From Candidatus Avedoeria danica (GTDB lineage: Bacteria > Chloroflexota > Anaerolineae > Epilineales > Epilineaceae): a stretch of DNA of 64,000 nt. Made by a program: the position numbers and the translations under genes. The notes under the pieces were generated by a model. It was not told the DNA's origin. It did not search any database and worked only from the letters and a program-made list of their open reading frames with translations. Position 1 is the stretch's first letter. Each line of letters begins with the position of its first letter. This document shows positions 29,013 through 37,423 of this stretch, piece by piece. The DNA lies in NCBI GenBank assembly GCA_016703025.1, contig JADJCV010000004.1, positions 1,298,501 through 1,362,500 of the forward strand, written 5' to 3'.

Positions 29013-30226
29013 GGTGTACCTGTCCCAGCCGCGCGATCGTCGCCGCCTTCCGAACCGACCGCGGCGACGGCCGGCAGCAAGGCGGCAACGAACTCTGCAT
29101 CCAACCCAGCCGCGAACGCTGCGACGAGGCGCGCCAGCCGCGCCACGTCGACCTCGGCCACGGTCTCGACCGCCGTCCCGCCGTATCGCGCGGGCACTTG
29201 GACGACGGCGCAGGCAATTCCGGCGCCGGCCACCTGCAGCACGCTCGCCGACGTCCGGGTCATGCCCGGCGCGGCCTCCAATTGGTGCGGGATCTCGTGC
29301 CGCTTCGCCGTGGCAACGAGCGCTCCGTGCAGCCGCGGATGGACATTCGGCCCGCGCACGATCGTCGGCCCGGCGCCGAGAGCGATTGTCGAGTCGACGC
29401 CCCGCTGCCCGGCGCTCGCCGCACCGAGCACGACGGCGACGGTGCGGGTCGCTTCGAAGGCGTCGGCCGCGAGCGATACACCGAGCGCGGCGGCGCCGCG
29501 GTGCGAGAACGCGCCCTGCGCGGTGCCCGCCAGGACGACGTCGCACGGCTGCGGCGTCTCCGCCAGTCGCCGCGCGATCTCGACGAGCGCTGCCAGGAGC
29601 GAACCGCCGGCCACGGCGTTGCCGGTGAGGCGACCGCCCGCCATCCGCTCCGGCGCCCGCCGGAGCGTCACGGCGTCGCCGATCGCCACCGCCGCCCGGA
29701 CGTCGGCCTCGCACAGACCGACGTCGACGAACAGCACGTCGATGTCCGGCGTCACGTCGCGCACGGCCAACTCGAGCACGTGCGGCGGCCGCGTGCCGAT
29801 GGCGCCCGCGAGCGGACGGCGGCCGTGAACGGTCACCGGCTGGCCGAGCCAGGCGCGAACGTCGATGCCGGCGACCGGCCCGATCGGGCGGAAGCGCAGG
29901 AAGCCGCCCGGATCGATCCGGGCGACGATCAGGCTCGGCTCGTCGAGCGGGGCGGTGATGAGGAGGCGTGGCGTTGTGGCGACGTTGGGCGCGACGTTGG
30001 GCGCGACGTTGGACGCTGCGGCGGTCGGATCGCCCGCGCCTGCCGCGCTCTCGATCCGCGCGCCGCGGTGGGCAACGACGTTGCCGAGGGCATCGCGCTC
30101 GACCCGGTCGACGTGCGGGGCGAGGGCCTTCGTCAGGGCGTCGGCGACGACGTCCTCGGCGCCGGTCGGGCCGTCGAGGGCGGCGAAGCGGATGCTGTCG
30201 ACGGACAGGTCGCCGGCTGCGGTCAT
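29009..30226 (-). CDS. M42-like pseudo-peptidase lacking all metal ligands
   Basis: A 405-residue relative of the two following M42 genes that keeps the fold pattern (ERDALGNVVAHRGA, GGFLRFRPIGPVAG, PARYGGT) but has lost every metal-binding and catalytic position: AxLDE has Pro instead of His (TAPLDEPSL), the Asp motif is replaced by GNAVAGGS, Glu-Glu by AQGAFSHRGA, the later Asp by VLGAASAG and the terminal His by PARYGGTAV. The frame is intact and coupled to both neighbours by 4-nt overlaps, so it is probably expressed as a non-catalytic subunit. A 12-base repeat (29980-30015) encodes NVAP units. Confidence 0.88.
   Translation of the reverse strand: MTAAGDLSVDSIRFAALDGPTGAEDVVADALTKALAPHVDRVERDALGNVVAHRGARIESAAGAGDPTAAASNVAPNVAPNVATTPRLLITAPLDEPSLIVARIDPGGFLRFRPIGPVAGIDVRAWLGQPVTVHGRRPLAGAIGTRPPHVLELAVRDVTPDIDVLFVDVGLCEADVRAAVAIGDAVTLRRAPERMAGGRLTGNAVAGGSLLAALVEIARRLAETPQPCDVVLAGTAQGAFSHRGAAALGVSLAADAFEATRTVAVVLGAASAGQRGVDSTIALGAGPTIVRGPNVHPRLHGALVATAKRHEIPHQLEAAPGMTRTSASVLQVAGAGIACAVVQVPARYGGTAVETVAEVDVARLARLVAAFAAGLDAEFVAALLPAVAAVGSEGGDDRAAGTGTP
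29980..30015 (-). repeat. 12-bp coding tandem repeat, three copies
   Basis: GCGACGTTGGGC is repeated three times (third copy GGAC at the end), in frame with the M42-like pseudo-peptidase, giving NVAPNVAPNVA in a surface loop. Confidence 0.9.
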
Positions 30227-30881
30227 GCCGGGTTCGCCGGGCCGGGGTCCAAGGGGGCGGGCACGCCGCTCGTCGGTTCGGCCGTCGGGTCGACCGGGGC
30301 GGACGTCGGCTCGGGCGGCGATGTCGGCGCCGCTGTCGGCGCGTCCGTTGGGACGGCGATCGTCGGCGCGTCCGTCGGGGGCGGCGGCGTTGCCGTGTCG
30401 GCGGACGGGATCGTTGGCGCCAGCGTGGGCGCGTCCGTCGGCGGCGGCGTGGCGGAGGGGGCGAACGGGGTGGCGACAGGTGTGTCGGTGGGCGCGGCCG
30501 GGGGCAGGACGGGGCCGGACGTGATCGTGGCCCGCCGGACGATCGTCGGGACGGCGGTCGAATCGTCGTCAGCCTCGGTTGGCTGAGGCGCTTCCGTGGC
30601 GGGGGGATGCGACTCCGCCTCGGTGGCCGCGGTCGTCGGCGTCGCGCTGTCCGCCGCCGGACCGCCGGGCGCGGGGGCGCGGACATGAGGTACACGGCAC
30701 CGCCAACGCCGTAGCACGGGAGCGTGAGCAGGATGATGCCCAGCAGCGCGGCGCTGAGGCGGCGGCGGTTGGGGGGCTGGGCGTCCAGCCAATCGCCAAA
30801 GGCGTCGAACACGGCGGCCTCATGGGAGCGGCGCGGGGGAAGGGCCGGGGGATGGTAGGGGCGCGGGGGGTGGAATGTCAA
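30223..30881 (-). pseudogene. membrane-anchored Pro/Thr-rich protein split by a one-base frameshift
   Basis: The 5' frame from ATG 30881 encodes FDAFGDWLDAQPPNRRR and a clear membrane helix (LSAALLGIILLTLPCYGVGGA). At the C5 run 30673-30677 the meaningful frame changes. From there another frame encodes a Pro/Thr/Ala-rich tail with PTDAPT-type repeats, ending at 30223 in an ATGA overlap with the next gene. Adding one C to the run would give a single 219-residue protein. This may be a sequencing or assembly error, a real mutation, or slippage. Function unknown; the tail resembles extracellular spacers. Confidence 0.65.
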
Positions 30882-31011
30882 CGACCGGCCGAGAGTCGCA
30901 AGGGGGCGTGGGCGCCTCCGTCACGGACCGCGGTGATCACCCGAGGATCGATGGGTGTTCGCCGGGAGGGCGCGATCCTGCGGCGACGTTCGCGTCGGCG
31001 CCGAGCCGGCG

Positions 31012-31017
31012 TATACT
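31012..31017 (+). promoter_or_regulatory. -10 box of tdh-kbl
   Basis: TATACT, about 120 bases before tdh. There is no convincing -35. The leader that follows is made of the 10-bp repeats at 31031-31080. Confidence 0.45.
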
Positions 31018-31030
31018 CCCCGGCCGATCC

Positions 31031-31080
31031 GATCCGACCCGATCCGACCCGATCCGCCCCGATCCGCCCCGATCCGACCC
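31031..31080 (+). repeat. five tandem 10-bp repeats in the tdh leader
   Basis: Five decamers (GATCCGACCC, GATCCGACCC, GATCCGCCCC, GATCCGCCCC, GATCCGACCC), with degenerate GATCC units just before. They lie between the -10 box and the tdh ribosome site, so they would be transcribed. Confidence 0.92.
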
Positions 31081-31137
31081 GACCGACGCACCGCCATCGT
31101 CCGAACCCCCGGACCCCCACCAGAGAGGCCGCACCCC

Positions 31138-32184
31138 GTGACGCTGCCCGCCACGATGCGCGCAATCCGCAAGCTCACCGCCGGCGAGGGCCTCGGCATC
31201 GCCGAGGTGCCGGTGCCCCAGCCCGGCCCGGGCGAGGTGCTCCTGAAAGTCACCGCGGCATCCATCTGCGGCACCGACGTCCACATCTACAACTGGGACG
31301 CCTGGAGTGCCGGACGGATCAAGCCGCCCGTGACGCTCGGCCACGAGTTCGCGGGCGACGTCGTGGCGCTTGGCGAGGGCGTCGTCGACGTGCCGCTCGG
31401 CGCGCCGGCGTCGGGGGAGGGGCACATCCTGCTGGCCGGTGCGCGCCACGTCGTGCCCGGCCAGGAGCACCTGGCCAAGGACATGGAGGTCATCGGCATC
31501 GACCGCGACGGCGCGTTCGCGGACTACGTGATCGTGCCCCGTGCGAACCTCTGGTTGAACGATGCGGCGCTCGCGTCCGAGATCGCCAGCCTGCAGGATC
31601 CGTTCGGCAACGCCGTCCACACCGTCCACGCCCAGGACGTCGCCGGCAAGACCGTCCTCGTCACGGGCGGCGGCGGCCTGATCGGCCTGATGACGATCCC
31701 CGTCGCGCGCGTCGCCGGCGCGGCCGCCGTCTACGTGACCGACGTCAACGCGTCCCGCCTCGAGATCGCCCGCCAGTTGGGCGCCGATCTGGCACTCGAC
31801 GCCCGCGGCGATGTCGTTGCCGCCGTCCTGGCCGCCACGGACGGCGCCGGCGTCGACGTCCTGCTCGAGATGAGCGGCAGCGCCAAGGCCATCGACCAGG
31901 GCTTCCAGGCGCTGCGACCGGGCGGCGAGGTCGCCGTCCTCGGCCTGCCGAGCGGCGCGATCGAACTCGACTGGGGCCAGCACGTCGTCCTGAAGGGCGC
32001 GACGGTGCGCGGGATCTACGGCCGGCGGATCTGGGAGACGTGGCACCGGATGCGCCGCCTGCTCGAAACCGGCGCCGTCGACCTCCGGCCGCTGATCAGC
32101 CACCGGTTTGCCCTGGGCGACTTCCAGCAGGCGTTTGACGTCATGCGGTCGGGGCAGAGCTGCAAGGTCGTTTTGCTACCGTAA
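31138..32184 (+). CDS. tdh: L-threonine 3-dehydrogenase, structural zinc site missing
   Basis: Medium-chain dehydrogenase that oxidises L-threonine to 2-amino-3-ketobutyrate with NAD+. The 348 residues show the catalytic zinc ligand C44 (SICGTDVHIYNWDAW), GHEFAGDV, SGEGH and the Rossmann loop TGGGGLIGLM. The strongly TDH-like QDPFGNAVHTVHA is present. The structural-zinc loop has no cysteines: where E. coli Tdh has four, this reads HILLAGARHVVPGQEHL. GTG 31138 is preferred for GAGAGG nine bases upstream; ATG 31156 is the alternative. kbl follows after 11 bases, completing the pathway. Confidence 0.9.
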   Translation: MTLPATMRAIRKLTAGEGLGIAEVPVPQPGPGEVLLKVTAASICGTDVHIYNWDAWSAGRIKPPVTLGHEFAGDVVALGEGVVDVPLGAPASGEGHILLAGARHVVPGQEHLAKDMEVIGIDRDGAFADYVIVPRANLWLNDAALASEIASLQDPFGNAVHTVHAQDVAGKTVLVTGGGGLIGLMTIPVARVAGAAAVYVTDVNASRLEIARQLGADLALDARGDVVAAVLAATDGAGVDVLLEMSGSAKAIDQGFQALRPGGEVAVLGLPSGAIELDWGQHVVLKGATVRGIYGRRIWETWHRMRRLLETGAVDLRPLISHRFALGDFQQAFDVMRSGQSCKVVLLP

Positions 32185-32195
32185 GGAGACACCCC

Positions 32196-33404
32196 ATGTC
32201 CGACCACCCATCGACCTCCGACGCCCGCCTCGCCTACCTCGAAGCCGACCTCGCCGACCTCAAGGCCAAGGGCCTCTACACCACCATCCGCTCGCTCCAG
32301 AGCCCGCAGGGCGCGTGGCTCCAGATCGACGGCCGGCGCGTGTTGAACTTCTGCTCGAACAACTACCTCGGCTTCGCGAACGATCCCGCGCTCAAAGACG
32401 CCGCCAAAGCCGCGATCGACCGCTGGGGCGTCGGCCCCGGCGCGGTCCGCACGATCGCCGGCACGATGGACGTCCACGGCGAGCTCGAGCGTCGCCTGGC
32501 CGCGTTCAAAGGCGTCGACGACACCGTCAGCTTCCAGAGCGGCTTCGCGACGAACCTGGCCACGATCCCTGCCCTCGTCGGCGAGGCGGACTGCATCATC
32601 TCCGACGCGCTGAACCACGCCTCGATCATCGACGGCATCCGGCTGACGAAGGCCGCTCGTTATGTCTATCGTCATTGCGACATGGATGACCTCGAGACCC
32701 AACTCAAGGCAGCCAGCGGCAAGGGCCACCGGGCGATGCTCGTCATCACGGACGGCGTGTTCTCGATGGACGGCGATGTCGCGCCGCTGGATGCGATCTG
32801 CACGCTTGCGGAGCGCTACGGCGCCATCACGATGGTCGACGACGCGCACGGCGAGGGCGTCCTTGGCCGCGGCGGGCGCGGGGCGGTGGACCACTTCGGA
32901 CTGCACGGGCGCTTCGACATCGAGACCGGCACGCTCTCCAAGGCCTTCGGCGTGATGGGCGGCTACACCGCTGCCAAGCAGCCGATCGTCGATTGGCTCC
33001 GCCAGCGCGGACGGCCGTTCCTCTTCTCCAGCGCGCTGACGCCGGCCGACGTGTCGGCCTGCATCGCCGCCGTCGACATCCTCGAGCGCTCCACGGAGCG
33101 CGTCGAGCGGCTCTGGGCGAACGCGGCCACGTTCCAGGGGGCGATGCGCACGCTCGGCTTCGACCTCGGCGTCACCCGGACGCCGATCAGCCCGGTCATC
33201 GTCGGCGACGAGCAGAAGACGCAGGCGCTGAGCCGTGCCCTCTTCGAGCGCGGCGTCTTCGCGACCGCCATCGCCTTCCCGACCGTGCCGCTCGGCAAGG
33301 CGCGCATCCGGGTGATGATCTCGGCGGCCCACAGCCCCGAGGACCTCGAGGTCGGGATCGGCGCATTCGAGGAGGCCGGGCGAGCGCTGGGGATCATCGG
33401 CTAG
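32196..33404 (+). CDS. kbl: glycine C-acetyltransferase (2-amino-3-ketobutyrate CoA ligase)
   Basis: PLP enzyme that cleaves 2-amino-3-ketobutyrate with CoA to glycine and acetyl-CoA. The 402-residue protein has NFCSNNYLGFA, SDALNHASIIDG, MVDDAHGEGVLG and the PLP lysine in GTLSKAFGVMGG. ATG 32196 has AAGGAGA upstream. It pairs with tdh to convert threonine to glycine, a common two-gene operon. The stop codon lies in an 18-bp tandem duplication that supplies a second in-frame stop. Confidence 0.95.
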   Translation: MSDHPSTSDARLAYLEADLADLKAKGLYTTIRSLQSPQGAWLQIDGRRVLNFCSNNYLGFANDPALKDAAKAAIDRWGVGPGAVRTIAGTMDVHGELERRLAAFKGVDDTVSFQSGFATNLATIPALVGEADCIISDALNHASIIDGIRLTKAARYVYRHCDMDDLETQLKAASGKGHRAMLVITDGVFSMDGDVAPLDAICTLAERYGAITMVDDAHGEGVLGRGGRGAVDHFGLHGRFDIETGTLSKAFGVMGGYTAAKQPIVDWLRQRGRPFLFSSALTPADVSACIAAVDILERSTERVERLWANAATFQGAMRTLGFDLGVTRTPISPVIVGDEQKTQALSRALFERGVFATAIAFPTVPLGKARIRVMISAAHSPEDLEVGIGAFEEAGRALGIIG

Positions 33405-33421
33405 CTGGGGATCATCGGTTA
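33386..33421 (+). repeat. 18-bp tandem duplication across the kbl stop codon
   Basis: GCTGGGGATCATCGGCTA (33386-33403) is repeated with one change at 33404-33421. Because the unit is a multiple of three, the LGIIG-stop ending is duplicated in frame. Confidence 0.9.
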
Positions 33422-33441
33422 GCCCGGGTCGCGACCGAGCC

Positions 33442-34779
33442 TCAGGTCGCGCCGTCCCCTTCGTCCCATACCCAGGCGTCGCGGTCGACCTCGGCCTCGT
33501 CGTCCCACTCGGTGACGTCCGCAATCTCCGCCTCTTCGAGGTCGTCCGACTCGAACTCGCCGGGCGTGCGGGCCCGCGCGGCCGTGGCCTCGGCCCGCCG
33601 CAGGACGCGGCCGAGGGAGATCACGTCGTCCTCGTCGTCGTCCACCTCGTCTTCGTCGTCCTCGATGTCGTCCAACCAGCCGTCGAGGTCGGCGGGGTCG
33701 GCGTTCGCCTCGAGCCACGACAGGATGTCGTCGTCGCCGCCCGCCGCGCCGACCGTGCGAGCGCCGGACTTCGCTCCGCCGTCGCCGCCCTCCAAGTCGA
33801 GATCGACCAAGACCTCGTCGAGTGATGCCGACTCCGTCGCGGAGTCGATCGCCTCCAGCAGGTCGTCATCGGACTCCGTCTCGGCCAGCAGCTCGAGCGC
33901 CAGCGTGGCGTTGTACCCGCCGATCTCGCCCAGCGCCTCGATCGCGGCCCGGCGCACGGCGATCGGCGCGTCCTGTGCCACGCGGGCCAGCGGCAGGATC
34001 GCATCCTTCAGCCCGAGCTGGCCGGCAGCGAACGCTGCGCTCGCCTGGACGGCCGGCAGCGCGTCCTCGAGGAACGAGAGAACCTCGTCCCGCCAGCGAG
34101 CGTCGGCCGACCGGCCGATCGCCAGCAGTGCGGCCGATGTCAACACCGGCACGTTCGCCCCGATCGCGGCAGCGATGGCCGCCACCGCGGCGTCGCTCTC
34201 GGACCAACCGACCGAGGCGACGGCCTTGGCACGCACGTCCGTCGGGCCGCCGTCGTCGCGGGCGGCCGCCACCAGCACCGAGAGCGCGTCGGCGGCGCGC
34301 GTTCGATCGAGCTGGCCGAGCTCCGAGCGTTCGATGTACGGACCGATCGCCTCGGCGGCCGCGCCGCGGACAATGGGATCCTCGTCCGTGGCCAGCAGAT
34401 CGGCGTACCGGTCGAGCAACCACGGCTCGGTGGCCTCCCACAGTCCGGCGATCGCCGTTGCGCGCACGACCGGGTCAGGGTCTTGGAGCAGCGCGACGAA
34501 CACGCCCTTGAAGCTCACAAAGAAGTCGTCGTCCGCGAGCACCTTGAGCGCGGCGGTGATTGCCCGCCGCCGGGCGGGGGGTGCGGCGTTCCAGCGCGGC
34601 TGCATGGACGCGACGTCGGCCGCGGTCGCATTGGAGAGCGCGCGCAGCCACTCGCGTTCGGCGCCCGGATCGTCGGCCGTCAGCAGGCCGTCCAGCGCAA
34701 CGTCGAACGGAACGACGGCGCGCAGCGGGTCGCGCTCGGCGTCCGCGTCGTCCGTCGAGGGATCGAGCGATGTCTCCAC
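33442..34779 (-). CDS. HEAT-repeat protein with acidic tail
   Basis: A 445-residue alpha-solenoid. Repeated ~31-residue helical pairs are visible: DPDPVVRATAIAGLWE, DEDPIVRGAAAEAIGPY, DVRAKAVASVGW, LPAVQASAAFAAGQLG and APIAVRRAAIEALGEIGG. After about residue 300 the protein becomes strongly acidic (DDIEDDEDEVDDDEDD), likely disordered. There is no catalytic motif, signal peptide or membrane helix, so it is probably a scaffold. GTG 34779 lies 8 bases past the rseP-like stop, with GAGG six bases upstream, suggesting translational coupling with that protease. Confidence 0.85.
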   Translation of the reverse strand: METSLDPSTDDADAERDPLRAVVPFDVALDGLLTADDPGAEREWLRALSNATAADVASMQPRWNAAPPARRRAITAALKVLADDDFFVSFKGVFVALLQDPDPVVRATAIAGLWEATEPWLLDRYADLLATDEDPIVRGAAAEAIGPYIERSELGQLDRTRAADALSVLVAAARDDGGPTDVRAKAVASVGWSESDAAVAAIAAAIGANVPVLTSAALLAIGRSADARWRDEVLSFLEDALPAVQASAAFAAGQLGLKDAILPLARVAQDAPIAVRRAAIEALGEIGGYNATLALELLAETESDDDLLEAIDSATESASLDEVLVDLDLEGGDGGAKSGARTVGAAGGDDDILSWLEANADPADLDGWLDDIEDDEDEVDDDEDDVISLGRVLRRAEATAARARTPGEFESDDLEEAEIADVTEWDDEAEVDRDAWVWDEGDGAT

Positions 34780-34787
34780 TGATCGCC

Positions 34788-36143
34788 TCAGGGCTGCGCG
34801 AACGACACGGGATTCAGGACCTCCATCACCGTGATCGCCAGCATGAGGAGCAGCACGAACCCGATCCCGAGCGCGTTGACGAGTGCCTCGCGTGTCGGCT
34901 CGACCCGGGCGCCGCGCACGACCTCGGCCGCCACGAAGAGCAGCCGACCGCCGTCGAGCCCGGGGATCGGGAACAGGTTGATCAGGCCGAGGTTGGCCGA
35001 GAGGATCGCCGCGAAGCGCAGGAGCGTCATCAGGCCGCTCTCGCCTGCCTGACGCGACAGCCGGGCGATGCCGACGGGACCGGCGAGCTGAACCTCGTCG
35101 GTGCCGCTCACCATCCGCGCCAGCCCCGTGACCATCATCTTCAGCATGTCGACCGTGCCCGTCACCCCGTACCACGGAGCCTTCCACCACGTCAGGGGCG
35201 CCTGATAGGCCACCGACCCGATCGCCACGCCCATCTTCGCGCGCCCGGTCGCCGCATCGCCCGCCGGCGTGACCATGATGTCCATCACCTCGGGCGCCGC
35301 GCCGCCGACGGCACGCAGCGCGACCAGCGCTTCACCCGGCCGCGGCTCGCGGGAGCCGTTGGCCACGTCGAGCGGAGCAAGGATGAGGTCGTTCGCCTGG
35401 AGCGCTGCGCCCCGTGCGGGCGAGCCGACGGTTTCGATCGGGCGGGCGGCGAACGACGGCCATACGCCGCCAAGGCCCGTGCCTTCGGTCGCGTCCACTT
35501 CGATCGCGTCGCCCGTTCCGCGCACGACGGACAGGCGGAGCGCACGACCGGCCGAATCGGCCGTCGCCTGGATCATCCCGTCCACTGCCGTCACCGGGAG
35601 CTCGGTGCCGGGCTCGAGCAACTCGCCCATCGGCACAGCCGACGCCGCGTACTCGGCCAGCGCCCGCCCGTCGATCGCGACGACGAGGTCGCCTGGCTGA
35701 AGGCCGGCAGCGGCGGCCGGCGAGCCATCCTCGACGCCGGCGATCCGGACGACATCGTGCGCCCGAACCGCCTGTTCGACGCCCCAGAATGCGCCGACGG
35801 CGGCCAGGATGACCACCGTCAGGGCGAAGTTGGCGAACGGTCCGGCGAGGAGCACCGCAGCGCGGGACCGCGGTCGCGCCGCGGCGAAGGCGCCGGGAAC
35901 CGTCGGGTCGTCCTCCCCGTGCAACCGGACGAAGCCGCCCAACGGCAGCCAGTTGAGCGTGTAGTCCGTGCCGCCGGCACTGAACAACTTCACGATGCGC
36001 GGCGGAAATCCGAGCCCAAACTCGTCGACGCGGATCTTGTTGAGCTTGGCCACCGTGAAGTGGCCGAGCTCGTGGACCAGCACCAGCGGGTAGAGCGCGG
36101 CGAAGAAATAGAAGACCGTGATCAGCCAACCGGGAAGTTGCAT
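34788..36143 (-). CDS. rseP: M50 site-2 protease (RseP family)
   Basis: Intramembrane zinc metalloprotease that cuts transmembrane regulators such as anti-sigma factors. In 451 residues it has HELGH (24-28) in the first membrane helix, GGFVRLHGED, a central PDZ region (SPAAAAGLQPGDLVVAIDG) with a second partial PDZ, and the second metal-site motif LINLFPIPGLDGGRL near residue 390. ATG 36143 begins directly at the first helix. The regulator it acts on is not in the window. The HEAT protein is encoded immediately downstream. Confidence 0.92.
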   Translation of the reverse strand: MQLPGWLITVFYFFAALYPLVLVHELGHFTVAKLNKIRVDEFGLGFPPRIVKLFSAGGTDYTLNWLPLGGFVRLHGEDDPTVPGAFAAARPRSRAAVLLAGPFANFALTVVILAAVGAFWGVEQAVRAHDVVRIAGVEDGSPAAAAGLQPGDLVVAIDGRALAEYAASAVPMGELLEPGTELPVTAVDGMIQATADSAGRALRLSVVRGTGDAIEVDATEGTGLGGVWPSFAARPIETVGSPARGAALQANDLILAPLDVANGSREPRPGEALVALRAVGGAAPEVMDIMVTPAGDAATGRAKMGVAIGSVAYQAPLTWWKAPWYGVTGTVDMLKMMVTGLARMVSGTDEVQLAGPVGIARLSRQAGESGLMTLLRFAAILSANLGLINLFPIPGLDGGRLLFVAAEVVRGARVEPTREALVNALGIGFVLLLMLAITVMEVLNPVSFAQP

Positions 36144-36252
36144 CGCGCTGCTCTCGAGGAGGGACGGGAAAGCGCTCGGCCCTGCGGCACGTCGCCAAGA
36201 TCGGCGCCAATCATAGCGGTCTGCGGCGCGAAAGTGCACGGAGCGCGCGTGC

Positions 36253-36258
36253 TACAAT
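36253..36258 (+). promoter_or_regulatory. -10 box upstream of prfA
   Basis: TACAAT followed by CGCGC, about 50 bases before prfA. It matches the TAYAATCSC element seen before rlmN, the RfaE II gene and the DUF983 gene. Confidence 0.45.
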
Positions 36259-36307
36259 CGCGCAGCACGGACCTCCGCCGACGCCAACGGGTCGCGGAGC
36301 CCACGAC

Positions 36308-37423
36308 ATGCAACCACGAACGGAAGTCGCCGCCCCAATGGTCCCTATCGATCAGCTGACGAACATCGAAGCTCGCTACGACGAGCTCGACGCCCAGTTC
36401 GGGGATCCCGCCGTCACGTCGGACCCCGATCGGCTTCGGGCGATCGGCCGCGAACAGGCGTCGCTCGCGCCGATCGTTGCCGCCTACCGAAGTTTCCGCG
36501 CGCTGATCGAGCAGATCGCCGACAACGAGGCGATGCTCGCCGCCGGCGACGCCGAGATGGCCGAACTCGCCGCCGAGGAGCTCCCGGCGCTCAACGCACG
36601 CCGGACGGCGCTCGAAGTGGAGATCCTCGAGCTCCTCCTGCCCAAGGACCCGCACGACGACCGCAACGTCATCGTCGAGATCCGTGCCGGCACCGGCGGG
36701 GATGAGGCCGCGCTGTTCGCCGCCGACCTGTTCCGGATCTACCAGCGCTATGCCGAGTCACAGCGTTGGAAGGTCGACGTGATCAGCGCCAGCGAGATCG
36801 GCATCGGCGGACTGAAAGAGGTCGTGTTCGAGGTGCAGGGGGACGGGGCATACGCCCGGCTCAAGTGGGAGAGCGGCGTCCACCGCGTCCAGCGCGTGCC
36901 CGAGACCGAGGCGCAAGGCCGGATTCACACGAGCACCGCCACCGTGGCCGTGCTGCCGGAGATGGACGAGATCGAGATCGAAGTGCCGGAGAACGACATC
37001 CGGATCGACGTCTTCCGCTCGAGCGGTCCCGGCGGCCAGTCCGTGAACACGACGGACAGCGCCGTCCGGCTGACCCATCTGCCGAGTGGCATCGTCATCA
37101 GCTGCCAGGACGAGAAGTCGCAGCTCCAGAACCGCAAGAAGGCGCTGCAGGTCCTGCGCGCCCGGCTCTACCAGCTGGAAGAGGAGAAGCGCCTCTCCGA
37201 GCGCGGCGCGGAGCGCAAGAGCATGGTCGGCGGCGGGGAGCGCTCCGAGAAGATCCGGACGTACAACTACCCGCAGAGCCGGGTCACCGACCACCGTATC
37301 GGACTGACGAGCCATCGCCTGCCCGAGATCATGGCCGGCGACATCACCGACTTCCTCGACGCTCTCGCGGCCGCCGACCGTGCCCAGCGCCTCGAGGAGG
37401 CCCGCACGCTTTCGGCCGCGTGA
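36308..37423 (+). CDS. prfA: peptide chain release factor 1
   Basis: Reads UAA/UAG and triggers peptide release. The 371-residue protein has GGQ (SSGPGGQSVNTTDSAVR), and the stop-codon tripeptide is PET in VPETEAQGRIHTS, fitting the PxT of RF1 rather than SPF of RF2. ATG 36308 has GGAG eight bases upstream. prmC, which methylates the GGQ glutamine, starts at the overlapping GTG, so substrate and modifier are coupled. Confidence 0.96.
   Translation: MQPRTEVAAPMVPIDQLTNIEARYDELDAQFGDPAVTSDPDRLRAIGREQASLAPIVAAYRSFRALIEQIADNEAMLAAGDAEMAELAAEELPALNARRTALEVEILELLLPKDPHDDRNVIVEIRAGTGGDEAALFAADLFRIYQRYAESQRWKVDVISASEIGIGGLKEVVFEVQGDGAYARLKWESGVHRVQRVPETEAQGRIHTSTATVAVLPEMDEIEIEVPENDIRIDVFRSSGPGGQSVNTTDSAVRLTHLPSGIVISCQDEKSQLQNRKKALQVLRARLYQLEEEKRLSERGAERKSMVGGGERSEKIRTYNYPQSRVTDHRIGLTSHRLPEIMAGDITDFLDALAAADRAQRLEEARTLSAA

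Noticed and set aside
27792..30881. A single 1029-codon minus frame joining a membrane helix to an M42 peptidase
   Set aside because: The middle part is a shadow of the M42-like pseudo-peptidase; the GTGA overlap at 29009-29012 gives the real start of the second M42 gene.
31031..31080. CRISPR-like array of short repeats
   Set aside because: Units of 10 bp without spacers and no cas genes nearby; a simple tandem repeat.
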